Below are positions 21,538 through 32,149 of a DNA stretch of 64,000 bases, piece after piece. A model generated the notes under the pieces. The model saw nothing but the letters and a program-made list of their open reading frames with translations, was not told the origin of the DNA and searched no databases. The stretch is from assembly GCA_950295325.1 (NCBI GenBank), contig OX485803.1:33867554-33931553 (forward strand), written 5' to 3'. Source of the DNA: Polytrichum commune (Eukaryota > Streptophyta > Polytrichopsida > Polytrichales > Polytrichaceae). Position 1 is the first letter of the stretch, and each line of letters starts with the position of its first letter. Made by a program: the position numbers and the translations under genes.

Positions 21538-24500
21538 GTATCATCGATCCCTCGTCTGCCCTAACCTAACCTAAACTAAAATTCTTGCTGCAATGATTCG
21601 TCCACGCTTGATTTGAAGTTCAAGATTTCAGGAAAATTACCGATCATTTTAGAAAAATTTAGAGAATATGCCAAAGATCAATAAGAAAAACCGAAAGATG
21701 TCAACATGTAACTGGTTGGACTCGTAAACACTAGGATGTCGACCGATTATGCCCAAAAATCTCTCGGACGCTGTCCCTAACTCAGAGAATTACTTTTATT
21801 GCAATTTTTTTATCTAGTAGCATCACTTGATTTCAAGTGCACCCTACCACCTATGCTCCACCCAATCAAAGTGGGGTATCAAAGTGGATTATCCAGATGA
21901 GCAAGATATTTTCAACCAACTATGTGGGAACCTAGGGGCTTGCCTTTGAGGGAGATAGGTATCCACCGACTTGTCCGCACCCATTCAAGGTGTTCACCTT
22001 TGAAAGGAGGCAGCAGTCTTCAGGGGGCTCTCATTCTTTTAATACCTGTTTCGGGATTACATATAAACACAGACCAACTCGAAAATGAAGCAGCAAGCCT
22101 GTAGTTCACGCCAGTGCAACATCGGAATCGTCATTATTTCTTAGGGTCACTCGACATGGTCTCTGAGGTTTTAGTGACATTTGAAATTTGGTTGAATGTG
22201 ATGAATCTTACAGCGACAAATGCTCTGGCAAACTTGAACTATACAAGTGTAAATGGTGAGCCGATGCGCCTCATGTATTCCATGTTCAACAACCCTGCAC
22301 GTAGCTGCAGCGACAAAGCGAACGTGTTTATTAAGGTGAGGTGGTTTGGGTTGACTAATTATGTCTGCAGGAGGCAACATCCTCGACTTAGTTTTTATAT
22401 TCATTGATTTTATGATCACTACCCCTGACACCTATATATTATCATGTAGATGCAGGCATCTTTCCCATTAAGATTCTATGTGTGTGATGGTTTGTTTGAG
22501 TTGGAACTGTGCAGAATCTGGATGCATCTATCGACACGCAAGCCCTGCATGAAACATTTTCAGCGTTCGGGTTTGTATTGTCATGCAAAGTGGCAGTTGA
22601 CGAATTTGGTCAATCCAAGGGACACGGATTCGTCCAATTTGAAGATAAGGAATCTGCTCGCATTGCCATTGAGAAAGTGAATGGAATGCTGATGGAGAAC
22701 AGAAACGTGTCTGTTGTCCCCTTTGTCCCACGTGTTCCTCAGGTAGCAGCTAAAACCCCACAGTAATCCCCTTTAGAATTATTATTTCAGTTGTTTGTTT
22801 CTACACATGCTTCTGAAGAATTTCAAATAATTTCTTAGCAAAGACTGTACGAAGAGGGCTTTGAGATCAGGAATCCTTCGTACCATTTGTGTCTAAATCG
22901 GGAGTAAGCTTTAATTTACACTCTAACTGTTGAAATTTCAGAACTACACTAAATATGATATTTAGTGTCACTTACTATTTGGATTTGCACAGTGATATAT
23001 CTTTTTACAATTGATGTAATTCTTTACCAAGTAAAGTTTTTAATGTTCTATAATGTTCACATAACCAAGTTAACATGAGATATACAGTATATAATTGAAG
23101 CATTGCGTAATTCCAAATAGTAAGTGACAATAAATATCACATTTAGTGTACTTAGAAAGAAATTTATTTTAAGTAAAGCAAGGATGGGTCGCCATCTGGA
23201 CCCCTAGCTAAGTATCATTTACAATCAATAATACTTAGAGTATTATGCCCCCCCCCATCCCCTCATTATGTACTAAGTACTAGTTTTTCTAAAGATGGGT
23301 ATCGGTGTATCATAGGGACCCTCAATAAGCTCAGCCCGTAGGCTGAGCCTTTTGAAGGATGCTAGTATACACCAATGCCCTACCTTAGAGAACCAACACC
23401 GCACAGAATTGGCGGCATGGTTGTATCGAACCAATGATTGTTTACCACGTCCTTCCTACCTACCTAACACATCATCAAATGTGATTATCATCATACAATG
23501 GGCCTCCTCGAAGCCACCGAGAGAGGCCCATCACGTAGGCGAGATACAACCCTTATCAACTAAAATGGGAATGTAATGATTGCTAGTTGGTACGTGAGAA
23601 TACCCGTTGAGGGTTCTTAAAATAAAACTCATCCATTCCAATACACCTCCACATGTTTATAAAACAATGCAACTAATCAATTGTAATATGAAAGATCTCA
23701 TCAATTGTGACAAAAGGATTGTCTCATAATGGACCAATTGGCTCATTTTAGTTGATAAGGCCAACTTCATCATCATGTTGACTATGGATCTTAATTTAGA
23801 ATGGTTATTGACATATTTTGATCACGCTGGAGCACCAGATGGCGGCAGCTGATCATCATGAGTTCACGAATGTGTATGTGAAGAACTTCTCCATCAATGT
23901 AAGTGAAGAGGACCTAATGGCAGTCTTTGGCAAGTTTGGAGCCATCAAGAGCACAGTGGTGATGAGGGATAGCCAGGGAATGTCAAGGTGCTTTGGGTTT
24001 GTGGACTTCCACGACCACAAGGCGGCCGCACAAGCCATCGTCGCCTTGGATGGAAGAACCAATGCCATTGATGGCTGCCAATGGTACGTGGGGAGGGCAC
24101 AGAAGAGAGAGGAAAGGATTAAAATGCTCTTGTCAAAGTTTCATCGCCAGGACCAGCTGGACACACAGCAGACCATGTCGAGAGATGACCTGGAAGATGA
24201 CCACAGGTGGAGTACTCAACACGTCCGCAACAACTTCTACAACATCATCAACCCAGATCGAGTGAATTCTGGTGGTGTAAGCTCAATCATTCTCTTGAAC
24301 CAAATGGGTACTCTCATCTGATAGATGCAACACTGTATATGCCTATATGAATATGATTCCTATCCGATTCTGTAAGGTGTATGAGTGTTGAATGGGTACT
24401 TCGTCCGATGACTAGCCGAGTTCTCCTTCGATATGAAACATGCGATTGGTACAAGATGGTTAGCGTATCTGAATGGAGGCCGTAGCAACTTGTTTTAGAG

Positions 24501-27304
24501 TGTTTGGGTGTCACATGAATATCTTATTCATTGTCAAAATGAAGATTCTTGTGCTCATTACTGGTTATATAGGTCCCCCAGCCAATTATGTTGATCATTG
24601 AGCTTAGAATGGTATACATATTGGGAGCATGTAGTCTAGCAATCTCTTTTAGGCACATGATGCATATTTGGTGTTTGTTATTGGATTCGCACCAAACCAC
24701 ACACCACTCAAATATAGGTGTTTGATTAGGATGAGTAAGTTTATTAGACGAGTCTACCTTTATATTATCCTTGCTATGGTAGACATGTGTAATTGAGTTA
24801 CTTGTCTTGATCAAACACCTACATTTGAGTGGTGTGTGATTTGGTGAGAACCTCATAATGGACACCAAAAAGACATCATGTGTTTAAAAGAGACTGCTAG
24901 ACTACGTGCTCCAAACGTGTTAACCACTCTAGATTCAATAGTCAACATAATTGGGGGACCTATATGTCCATCTAATGAGCACGAAAATCTTCACTTTGAT
25001 AATCAAGAAGATACTTATATGAGCTCAAAAAATTATGAGGAAAGTAGCTATAATCTCGATTTACATTTGCTAGCTATCTTGTGCTAAATGCGTGTTTCAT
25101 ATCGTAGGAGAAGTGGGCTAGTCTGAAGAAGTAACCATTTGACACCCATCTACCTTAACTGTGAAGTTAATTTTGTGAGAATTTGTCATCTGCATTTTGT
25201 AGCTGACATATTTCTCAATATCATGGAGGTCTGGGTAGGATAGGTGCACTCCTTTCTGCATGAGGGTGAAGGTAAGAGCTTTGAGCACTAGTCTTAACTT
25301 GGTTTCTATTGCTGGACTTGTAGATGGAGAAATGACACACGGAACTTTAGGAAAATTACAAACTAGGGAATTAAGATGTGGTAAACTGGACAACAGCCAC
25401 TGCAGGTCTTCCCCAAGTTTTGTCTACTTTAATCACCACATATTTCCCAGCTAGCTGGATTTAAATTGGCCAAAGTTCCTTCCCTGTGGAAGTCTAGATT
25501 CATATTTGGTCTTCATTGGAATAAATTAGAATTTGGGCATGACGTAGTTTTTACCTTTGAATGCAGGTTCCAAAAAAGAAGAGAAGGCAGAGGGGAAAGA
25601 GGTGTGGCAGAAAGTCAAAGGTAAGTAATCCAGCATGAGCTGCTATGTTTGGTTGCCTTAAACCCATGTTTTCGAATAAGAATTTTTTTTCATCGGTACA
25701 CTAAAGATCTGATATAGTGTGGCCCACGGTAATCATGATCGACCCACATTAATGGGTGAACGGACATCACACATCAGTTTATTACACTGATGTTCTTTTT
25801 TTCTTTTTTTTTCTTCCTTTCATTACTGACCCATATTAATTATCAAATAATCACTAGTTGACAACTAGAAAAGATATCACATGACACTTGCAAGTGCTAC
25901 ACCCTAACCTCCATAATGTCACCCTCTATAATGTCATTCCTTCTCTTATCTCCTAAATCCCTAGGGAACGGATGTGTTCAATTTAAATCTCCCTTTATTT
26001 GTCAAATGTCCTTCTCAAATATCATAGTTTTTGACATTAAAACAATCCACCAAAGAATTCAAATCACATGCTCGCATGCATCACATTGTCATCATTGTCA
26101 TTAATGTAATGTTGACTTTGTGTTATTCCACAATGTCACATGCTACACTAATTCTTTATTATCACGCATCCATGTGAACATTGCACACCTCCTTGATATC
26201 ATGTGCACTTTGGTTGCCACATGCATGACAGTAAGGAGGTTAGAATGTATTGTTGTTGTTGTCATCGTCGCCGTTGTCATCTTCTCTAATGAAACAAGCT
26301 TCATTTCATTATTAAAAAAAACAAACAAGGCTGTGGAGACCTGAAAAAGGTGCTACACGGAAAACATGAAAAGTCACTAAGACCGCTCTAATTAGCATGA
26401 CACAGATTTCAATACGCCACTAAACCAGATGTTTGGTGTAAGGCTTGCTTTCAATTATTTCTTCACCACATGAATTTCTAAGTTGATGGTGATGATGCTT
26501 ATAAAATTCAATGATGTATGTGTGCAACAACAGCACTCACAAGACCAAATCGACAAATTAGCCCCACCTGCAGCCTTCAATAAGGTTGATCAAGCTGTGG
26601 ACATGTCATCTCAATGTGTTGCATTCAATAATGATCTCCAACAACATGTCGAGGCAGTTGCTGCAGATTCTGCATCCCAATTACCCTCAGATTGTAGTGC
26701 AGGAGGTGGTATAGATCCAAGTCGCCCTCATGAATCAGATGATGCTCTTCTGACATCTGCCTTGGTCTCAGCAGTGGCCGCAGATGAACGACTCGCGGTG
26801 AGTTTAAATTTTATGAAATGTGGATTTTATACATTTTTTGAATCTTGTGCTAGATACATCAGATAGCATTGTTAAACCTCGTCACGAGCTTGGTCAAGAA
26901 CCAAGTGTTTCCAAGTCCAACCGGTTACATATTGATATCTCAAACATAAGGTATATTTTATAGATTCTTTAAAATGATAGGCGATTTGCCTGAAGTCTTG
27001 GAACTTGAACCGGTAAGTTCTCAAACTCAGCCGGCCCATCTGTAACTAGCAGTGGATCTCCCCGTTCGTAGTTCCCATCCTGTTTTAAATTCAACTCAGG
27101 AATCAAATCTTCCTTAGGAATCAGGGGTTTCATTTCTAGGAATGAGTTCTGAGTATATATAGTCCTCACCCCATAATGAGCCTATCTTCAGAGGCAAACC
27201 CTTCACATAATCTACAATTAAGGCTTAAAAAGGCTTAGTTTTGCATGGCTAGGCATGTTTATACCCATCTTGGAGTTAATGAGGTTTCATTGCAAGCACC
27301 CAAA

Positions 27305-27349
<45 letters not shown>

Positions 27350-27797
27350 GTCCTAAAATCACACAATTATATCCTTGTACATGGAATTTAATGATTAATG
27401 CTTACATCAAAAGAAAGTTTTCCCACTCTTACGAAGCTTAATGCTGTTATGGGCATTTTAGTTGACTCTGGTGTTATTTTGTCCTTACGCTGAATTACAT
27501 ATTTCAGCACATACATGAAAAGTTATTGTGGTTTAATTGCAGATGCTTGGAGGCCATCTATACCCACTTCTGGAGCAGTTTGAGCAGGAGCATAGCACGG
27601 AGGTTTCGCTCTACGTGCTTGTCCGCGTGGGAACAAATGAAATCAGCCAATTGACAGGCAGCCCCACAGCTCTCCAGGCAAAAATAGATTCAAGCAAGCA
27701 GTTGGTAATGGTAGTTCCACAATCTGGCGCCCAAGAAGGGCCTGCTCGAGATGTCATTCCTGTTCCAGGACTTATGTCTTTACAAATGATGGCGTAG
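20862..27797 (+). CDS. poly(A)-binding-protein-like gene lacking RRM4, seven coding exons
   Basis: PABPs bind the mRNA poly(A) tail and recruit partners that carry PAM2 motifs. Coding exons: 20862-21537, 22214-22335, 22515-22742, 23839-24276, 25567-25620, 26534-26797 and 27543-27797. All junctions are GT-AG and the sum is 2037 nt, giving 678 residues without internal stops. Order: acidic N-terminal extension (1-172; [14 protein letters not shown] near 110), RRM1 (173-250; [13 protein letters not shown]), RRM2 (261-337; VFIKNL, GHGFVQF), RRM3 (352-430; VYVKNF, CFGFVDF, then [12 protein letters not shown]), basic exon 5 (489-506) and an MLLE-like domain (about 583-660; [12 protein letters not shown]). 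Canonical plant PABPs have four RRMs; RRM4 is missing. The ATG at 20862 is the only Met start in frame ahead of the domains. Exon 6 could instead begin at 26483. Family assignment is strong; the splice model is by eye. Confidence 0.85.
22214..22335 (+). CDS. PABP-like exon 2: end of RRM1 and RRM1-RRM2 linker
   Basis: Acceptor AATCTTACAG|CG joins phase 1 with exon 1 to read [14 protein letters not shown], exactly the end of a PABP RRM1. The exon ends ANVFIK|GTGAGG in phase 0, inside RNP2 of RRM2. Confidence 0.85.
22515..22742 (+). CDS. PABP-like exon 3: RRM2
   Basis: Acceptor AACTGTGCAG|AAT, then [15 protein letters not shown] and KGHGFVQF, closely matching PABP RRM2. Ends CCTCAG|GTAGCA in phase 0. 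Without splicing a stop follows seven codons later (22764-22766). Confidence 0.85.
22947..23148. mobile_element. TA-flanked MITE, family B (copy 1), in intron 3
   Basis: 202 bp with ~40 bp terminal inverted repeats: left CACTAAATATGATATTTAGT then CACTTACTATTTGG; right the reverse complement of CACTAAATGTGATATTTATT then CACTTACTATTTGG. Flanked by TA on both sides. The termini are themselves near-palindromic. Confidence 0.85.
23839..24276 (+). CDS. PABP-like exon 4: RRM3 and its C-terminal helix region
   Basis: Phase 0 entry after CACCAG; an acceptor six bases earlier (CTGGAG, 23832) is also in frame. Encodes [23 protein letters not shown] and [17 protein letters not shown], the signature of PABP RRM3, then an acidic linker. 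Ends GGTGGT|GTAAGC. In a normal PABP the next sequence would begin RRM4; it does not here. Confidence 0.8.
24372..25156. mobile_element. large foldback element (copy 3) in intron 4
   Basis: About 785 bp with arms of roughly 330-390 bp that are inverted copies of each other. Left-arm words such as CGATATGAAACATGC, TTGATCATTGAGCTTAGAAT and CACACACCACTCAAATATAG each have their reverse complement in the right arm. Outer ends pair GACTAGCC (24410) with GGCTAGTC (25120s). The element makes up more than half of intron 4. Confidence 0.8.
25567..25620 (+). CDS. PABP-like exon 5: basic micro-exon
   Basis: 54 nt, phase 0 at both ends, acceptor GAATGCAG|GT and donor AAAG|GTAAGT. Encodes [18 protein letters not shown], with 11 Lys/Arg in 18 residues. 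PKKKRR resembles a classical monopartite nuclear localisation signal. Because it is in phase on both sides, the exon could be skipped without shifting the frame. Confidence 0.7.
25900..26247 (+). mobile_element. TA-flanked MITE, family A (copy 2), in intron 5
   Basis: 348 bp, flanked by TA. Left end CACCCTAACCTCCATAATGT; right-end complement CATTCTAACCTCCTTACTGT. Contains CCCTAGGGAACGGATGTG near the left side. Matches 30258-30600 over its full length and 17346-17697 in reverse. Confidence 0.85.
26534..26797 (+). CDS. PABP-like exon 6: linker and first helix of MLLE-like domain
   Basis: Encodes a Gln/Ala/Asp-rich linker ending [18 protein letters not shown], the first helix of a PABP C-terminal domain. 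Donor GCG|GTGAGT. The acceptor is ambiguous: CAACAG at 26533 has the better consensus end, while TCTAAG at 26482 has a better pyrimidine tract and adds 17 residues; both are phase 0. Confidence 0.75.
27308..27344. repeat. (CT)n microsatellite in intron 6
   Basis: About 18 CT repeats. Confidence 0.95.
27543..27797 (+). CDS. PABP-like exon 7: MLLE-like domain and stop
   Basis: Acceptor TTTAATTGCAG|ATG, then [20 protein letters not shown], the conserved start of the MLLE fold. The signature KITGMLLE is replaced by [10 protein letters not shown], so PAM2 binding may be altered. [18 protein letters not shown] follows the usual last helix. TAG stop at 27795-27797. Confidence 0.85.
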   Translation: MLGGHLYPLLEQFEQEHSTEVSLYVLVRVGTNEISQLTGSPTALQAKIDSSKQLVMVVPQSGAQEGPARDVIPVPGLMSLQMMA

Positions 27798-27940
27798 GCA
27801 AGAACAATAATTAGGGTTGCCCATCAATCACACATCTCACCAACTTAAAAATATTGTGAAAATTAAGGCCCAGGGTAAGCTTACTAACTAGCACAGACTG
27901 GACGTTGTACCATAGAATTTAAATACTTGTTAATTAACTA

Positions 27941-28200
27941 CTAGACATTCAGGTGGCTTATTTGTAAAGTAAATGCACCATCGTCAGTGAGGTTAGCACG
28001 ATTTTGAGGGATCTGCCGCTAATTGACTAGACATTCAGGTGGTTTTTCTGTAAATTTAATGCATTACAGTCGGCAAAATTAGCACTTTTTTGAGGGATCC
28101 ACTGCTCAATTGACGAGACATTCAGGTGGTTTTTGTGTAAATTTAATGCACCACAGAACTCAGTGGAATTAGCACGTTTTTGAGGGATCCACGATTATGG
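27941..28200 (+). repeat. ~87 bp tandem repeat, three copies
   Basis: Units start at 27941, 28027 and 28114 with CTAGACATTCAGGTGG or close variants; each contains GTAAATTTAATGCA and ends GAGGGATCCAC or similar. A fourth unit lies at 28594-28680. Confidence 0.85.
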
Positions 28201-29000
28201 GCTAAATCTGTAGAATGGTCAGGAGCTCATACAAGCGATGTATTTTGATGATAGTAGTAGTTCAGATTGAATCTCATGATGAACACAAGGATGGTCTTTA
28301 TTAGAGATGTCATGGAGACTCATCTGCAGCCAGTTTTGACTAAAATGCAAACTAAAATCTTGCAATAGATTTTCTTTCCCCGGGGTAGCAAATACCCCTT
28401 TGAATTACAGGTGTTCGCAAATCATTTCTAATGACTCTCACACTTGATGGCTTATTATTTTCACAAAGAGAAGCGTCCTTGGAAATCTGAGGCATTGAGA
28501 GGAACCCCATTGATTTCATTTCTGTCTGATTAAGGCTTGGGGTTAACTACCGGCGCCCTCAAGTTGTATAATGGTTGATTACTTGCAAATTAACTAGACA
28601 TCTTTCAGGTGGGTGTTGTGTAATTTTAATGCACTACAGTCAGTAAAATAAGCATGTTTTTAAGGGATCTGCAATCATGGAGCCAATATTCACAATGTAA
28701 TTTTGTCGCCAATCGTTCAGTAGTTGTGATTGAAAGTCATGATAAACACCAGGATTCTATGAACAGGAGAACAGGATTCTATGAACTCATTTGCAGCCAG
28801 TTTTGAACCTTGGTCTGTTAAGAGTTAAGATGCAAACCATCTATTGCAATTGATTTCCCCCAGGTAGCAACTTTGAACCCCTTTATGATAGTTATTGGTA
28901 AATCATTTCCGATGCTTTTCGTTATGAATTGATGGCTTGTTATTTTGCAAAGAAGAGGCAACATGCTTGGAAAGAGAGGGCATTTGAGAGGATCCATGTG
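28114..29000 (+). repeat. ~480 bp tandem segmental duplication downstream of the PABP-like gene
   Basis: 28114-28520 and 28594-29000 align in order: the 87 bp unit, TCATCTGCAGCCAGTTTTGA / TCATTTGCAGCCAGTTTTGA, GGTAGCAA.T...CCCCTTT, TGATGGCTT.TTATTTT and GGCATT.GAGAGGA.CC. Moderately diverged. Possibly a duplicated 3' untranslated region. Confidence 0.8.
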
Positions 29001-29388
29001 TGTCTGCATGAGAAAAGCTTCACACTTTCAAATGTCATTCTTAGAATTGATAATAAGAAACAAATTATTTCTCTCTTGCAAGGCTCACCATCCGCACTTC
29101 CTTGACTATTTAGTCGCTTCAAAGATAGTCTCAAAAAAATTGTCTTGAAAATCCTTTGTACAGTACTAACACAAAAGGAGATATAGAATGATGCTTGTTG
29201 TAAATAAATTAGCAGCCCCACACTGTACCTTCTCCTAAATTTGCCATGTGTCATCCCTACATTGGCTGAGACCCACTCAAATCTTGAGTGGAAAAGACAT
29301 TTTGGTACTCGTACAAATGATATAGAGCACCCTCTATGGTGTCTTTGCAAGGGTTGTCATTTCAACTGATTGGGTAGATCGTGAGCAA

Positions 29389-29715
29389 GCTACACCTGTC
29401 ACACCTATTACTATGGGTCAAAAGTTAGTGTGGGTAAATATCATGGTGCACTATATTTTATGTGTGGGTTGAAAATTAGGGTGGCTCGCAAATTGATAAA
29501 CCATTAAAATTCAAATCCAAAATGAAATATGTTAACCCAAATGATGTTATAATTTTCAAAACCAGAGTTATAAGCACCCAATCCATATTCCTAGTTCTAA
29601 GCATATGATACGGTGGACTCTAAAATGACATGAATCAAGAAAATTTGTATTAACCAAATTATCGTGGTATGTCAAATTTATAGTGAACCACAATAATAGG
29701 TGTGAAAGATGTAGC
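29389..29715. mobile_element. MITE, family D (copy 1)
   Basis: Inverted termini: left GCTACACCTGTCACACCTAT, right complement GCTACATCTTTCACACCTAT. The interior in reverse matches 58066-58440. No clear target duplication was seen. Confidence 0.65.
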
Positions 29716-30257
29716 CAATCTTGCAGACAAGCTAGCCATGTGTGTTGGGAGAGCATCAATCAAAGTTCCCTTTGATGTCCCACTGTACACAAGACGAAAC
29801 AATATTGTCCATTTCAACCATCCATTGCACCTCATTACTAGGACATGTAAGCTTATGTACATATGAATCAATCTTGTTGTCACCTGTCCAGAATTCAAAA
29901 CCAAAAATCTTCCATCGGCAACAAAATCTATATATGTGTGCATTTTCTCGTCAGTTGTCCCAATGGACAGCTATGATGCACAATTTTTTCTTTTGGTAAT
30001 AGTCATGAGATTAGTAACACCATGAGATGCTACGTTTTGCCATGAGGTACATTGACTTATGACAGATCATAGCATCAGATTGAACTCAGATCAATTTTTT
30101 CCTGACAATAATCTTTGTAGTCTTGCATCATCATCCTCCTTGCTGATGCAATTCTCTTGGCCAAGTGAAAATTGAACCCTAGACTACATAGAACAACCAT
30201 TTGTATCCATCTTTAGAACCCGCTTTGGAGTTGCTAAAATATTTCTAAGAAGCACTA

Positions 30258-30600
30258 CACCCTAACCTCCATAATGTCACCCCCTCTTTTCTATCCCAAA
30301 ACCCTAGGGAGCGGATGTGCTCAATTTAGATTTCTTTTCATGTTGTCACATTTATCTCCCATATATCATGGGTTTGGACATTGAAGTAATCCACCAAAGA
30401 ATTCCAACCACACATTCGCATGTATCACAATGTCGTCATTATAATGATTATCATTACTACATTGTTGAATTTATGCTATTCCATAATGTCACTTGCTACA
30501 ATAATTCTTTATTATCAAGCATCCGTGTTAACACTACACACCTCCTTAATATCACATGCACTTTGGTTTCCACATGCATGATAGTAGGGAGCTCATAGTG
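30258..30600 (+). mobile_element. TA-flanked MITE, family A (copy 3)
   Basis: 343 bp flanked by TA. Same left end as 25900 (CACCCTAACCTCCATAATGT), same CCCTAGGGAGCGGATGTG and the same interior in order. The right terminus is more degraded (GGGAGCTCATAGTG). Confidence 0.85.
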
Positions 30601-30839
30601 TATTTTGAAGCTCCTTTGGTGCTACAAGCACTTATAAATCACTAAGTTCTAAGAATCTTTAGGAATTTTCTTAGGTTGAGCATAAACACCTAGGAGGTTT
30701 ATATGGCGATTGTTTCTTTAGAGAAGTTGCTTCCAATCAGTACAAAAATCAATACTTGAAGTTGTAACCTTTCTAATCTAGATATAAATGATATTGAGGG
30801 ATTCCTCTCAATGTCTTCTTTCCAAGCATGTTAAATTTC

Positions 30840-31430
30840 CTTTAGTGACATAAGAAATCATGAATTTATTACCAACATTAAAAGTAACTTAGAAATAGTT
30901 GTTCCAAAAGGTAATAGCACTATGTAACTATGGGAGTAATCAAGTAACCAACGGGGCCCTACTGTGGGCACTTTCAAATCCACATAAAATTTTGATTGTT
31001 GTATTGGAACAAGAGCTGTCTCATGTACGTGGCAATTGCAAATCATGATGATTGTTGTTAAATATTAGAATTGAAGTTGAGATGCAAAAAGTGTAAGAGA
31101 TTATAATAAGATAAAATAAAATAAATTTATGAGTGATCATATAAGCCCTCCCAATGGTTATGTTAATTATGAACCTAGACTAGATTATGTGATTTGAACA
31201 CAACGCCCAATCTCATTGTAACATGTGTCATTCTGGTGTCCATTCTTAACAACAAACCTGGATGTATAATTAATCAAAGGGCCATGATATACATAAAGTA
31301 TGTGTGTGTTATTCAATTACTTTCTTGATTATACCCCTATTTTTTATCGGTGTGTGGTTTGGTGAACGTCAAAGAACAAGGACCATGTAGACACATGTTT
31401 AAAGAGATTGGACTATAGTAGAGGTGCCTA
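30840..31430. repeat. dispersed foldback-family copy 4
   Basis: Contains a TGTGGGCACTTTCAAATCCA module, TTAGAATTGAAGTTGAGATG, CATATAAGCCCTCCCAATGG, a CTCATTGTAACATGTGTCAT module, and the inverted GTGTGTGGTTTGGTGAACGTC part. The same order is found at 39870-40110 and 46880-47420. Confidence 0.6.
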
Positions 31431-32045
31431 TTCCTAATCAGGACCCCATCGGCAATTTATAATGAACCCTAATTTTGATCAAGTTGGGACTGAATATCGA
31501 TCAAGTCGGAACCAATAGTGTCGTGACACATGTCCTAGTTTGAGTCCTAAAGTGAGGAGGAATAAGTAGTTAAAATGCGCAAATATGGCCTCTGGACATT
31601 AATAATATGTTCGGCCAACTTTTGGCTTCAAAGTTCACAGTATTTCAATCTAAGGAATAAAATGACCAAAAAAATTGCAGCCATCTTCATTTGTATCTTC
31701 CCACACGTGAAAAATTTGCACCACCTTACATTTCTCCATATCTTATGCAAAATCTTTTAAGTGATCGGTCATGAGCACCTCTACTCTACGTCTTCAAGTC
31801 TAATCAACTACTCCACACTCAACAATGAGCAAAATTGAAAAAACCTATGTATTCAATGAAAGAATCAGCAAACGTGCACTTCCGATAACCATAACTAAAT
31901 CCCGATATGTCCGTTTTTCCAGCCGATTTTTAATTTATGTTGCATCGTAAATTTTCTAACGCAACACAAGTTCCGTTACATAGATCTAATCGATACAAGT
32001 TGGAGGACATGAAAAAACGAACCGAATAACACCCACATAAGTTAA
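31430..32045. repeat. dispersed repeats shared with 57205-57365 and 62930-63140
   Basis: 31430-31570 matches 57205-57365 in inverted orientation (GACACATGTCC, AGTGAGGAGGAAT). 31860-32045 matches 62950-63140 directly (GTGCACTTCCGATAACCATA and AACACCCACATA). Confidence 0.6.
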
Positions 32046-32149
32046 GTTACATTGCACACAACAACAATGTTTGTGGGTGTCATGATGATGCGCTAGCTAA
32101 CTTAGCAGTTCTGGAAATCAATCTGCTCACCACTGATTGTTCCAAAAGG

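Noticed and set aside
24480-25110. open frames inside PABP-like intron 4 as a possible missing RRM4 exon
   Set aside because: They are mirror copies of the foldback arms, recur elsewhere in the window and contain no RNP1 or RNP2 motif.
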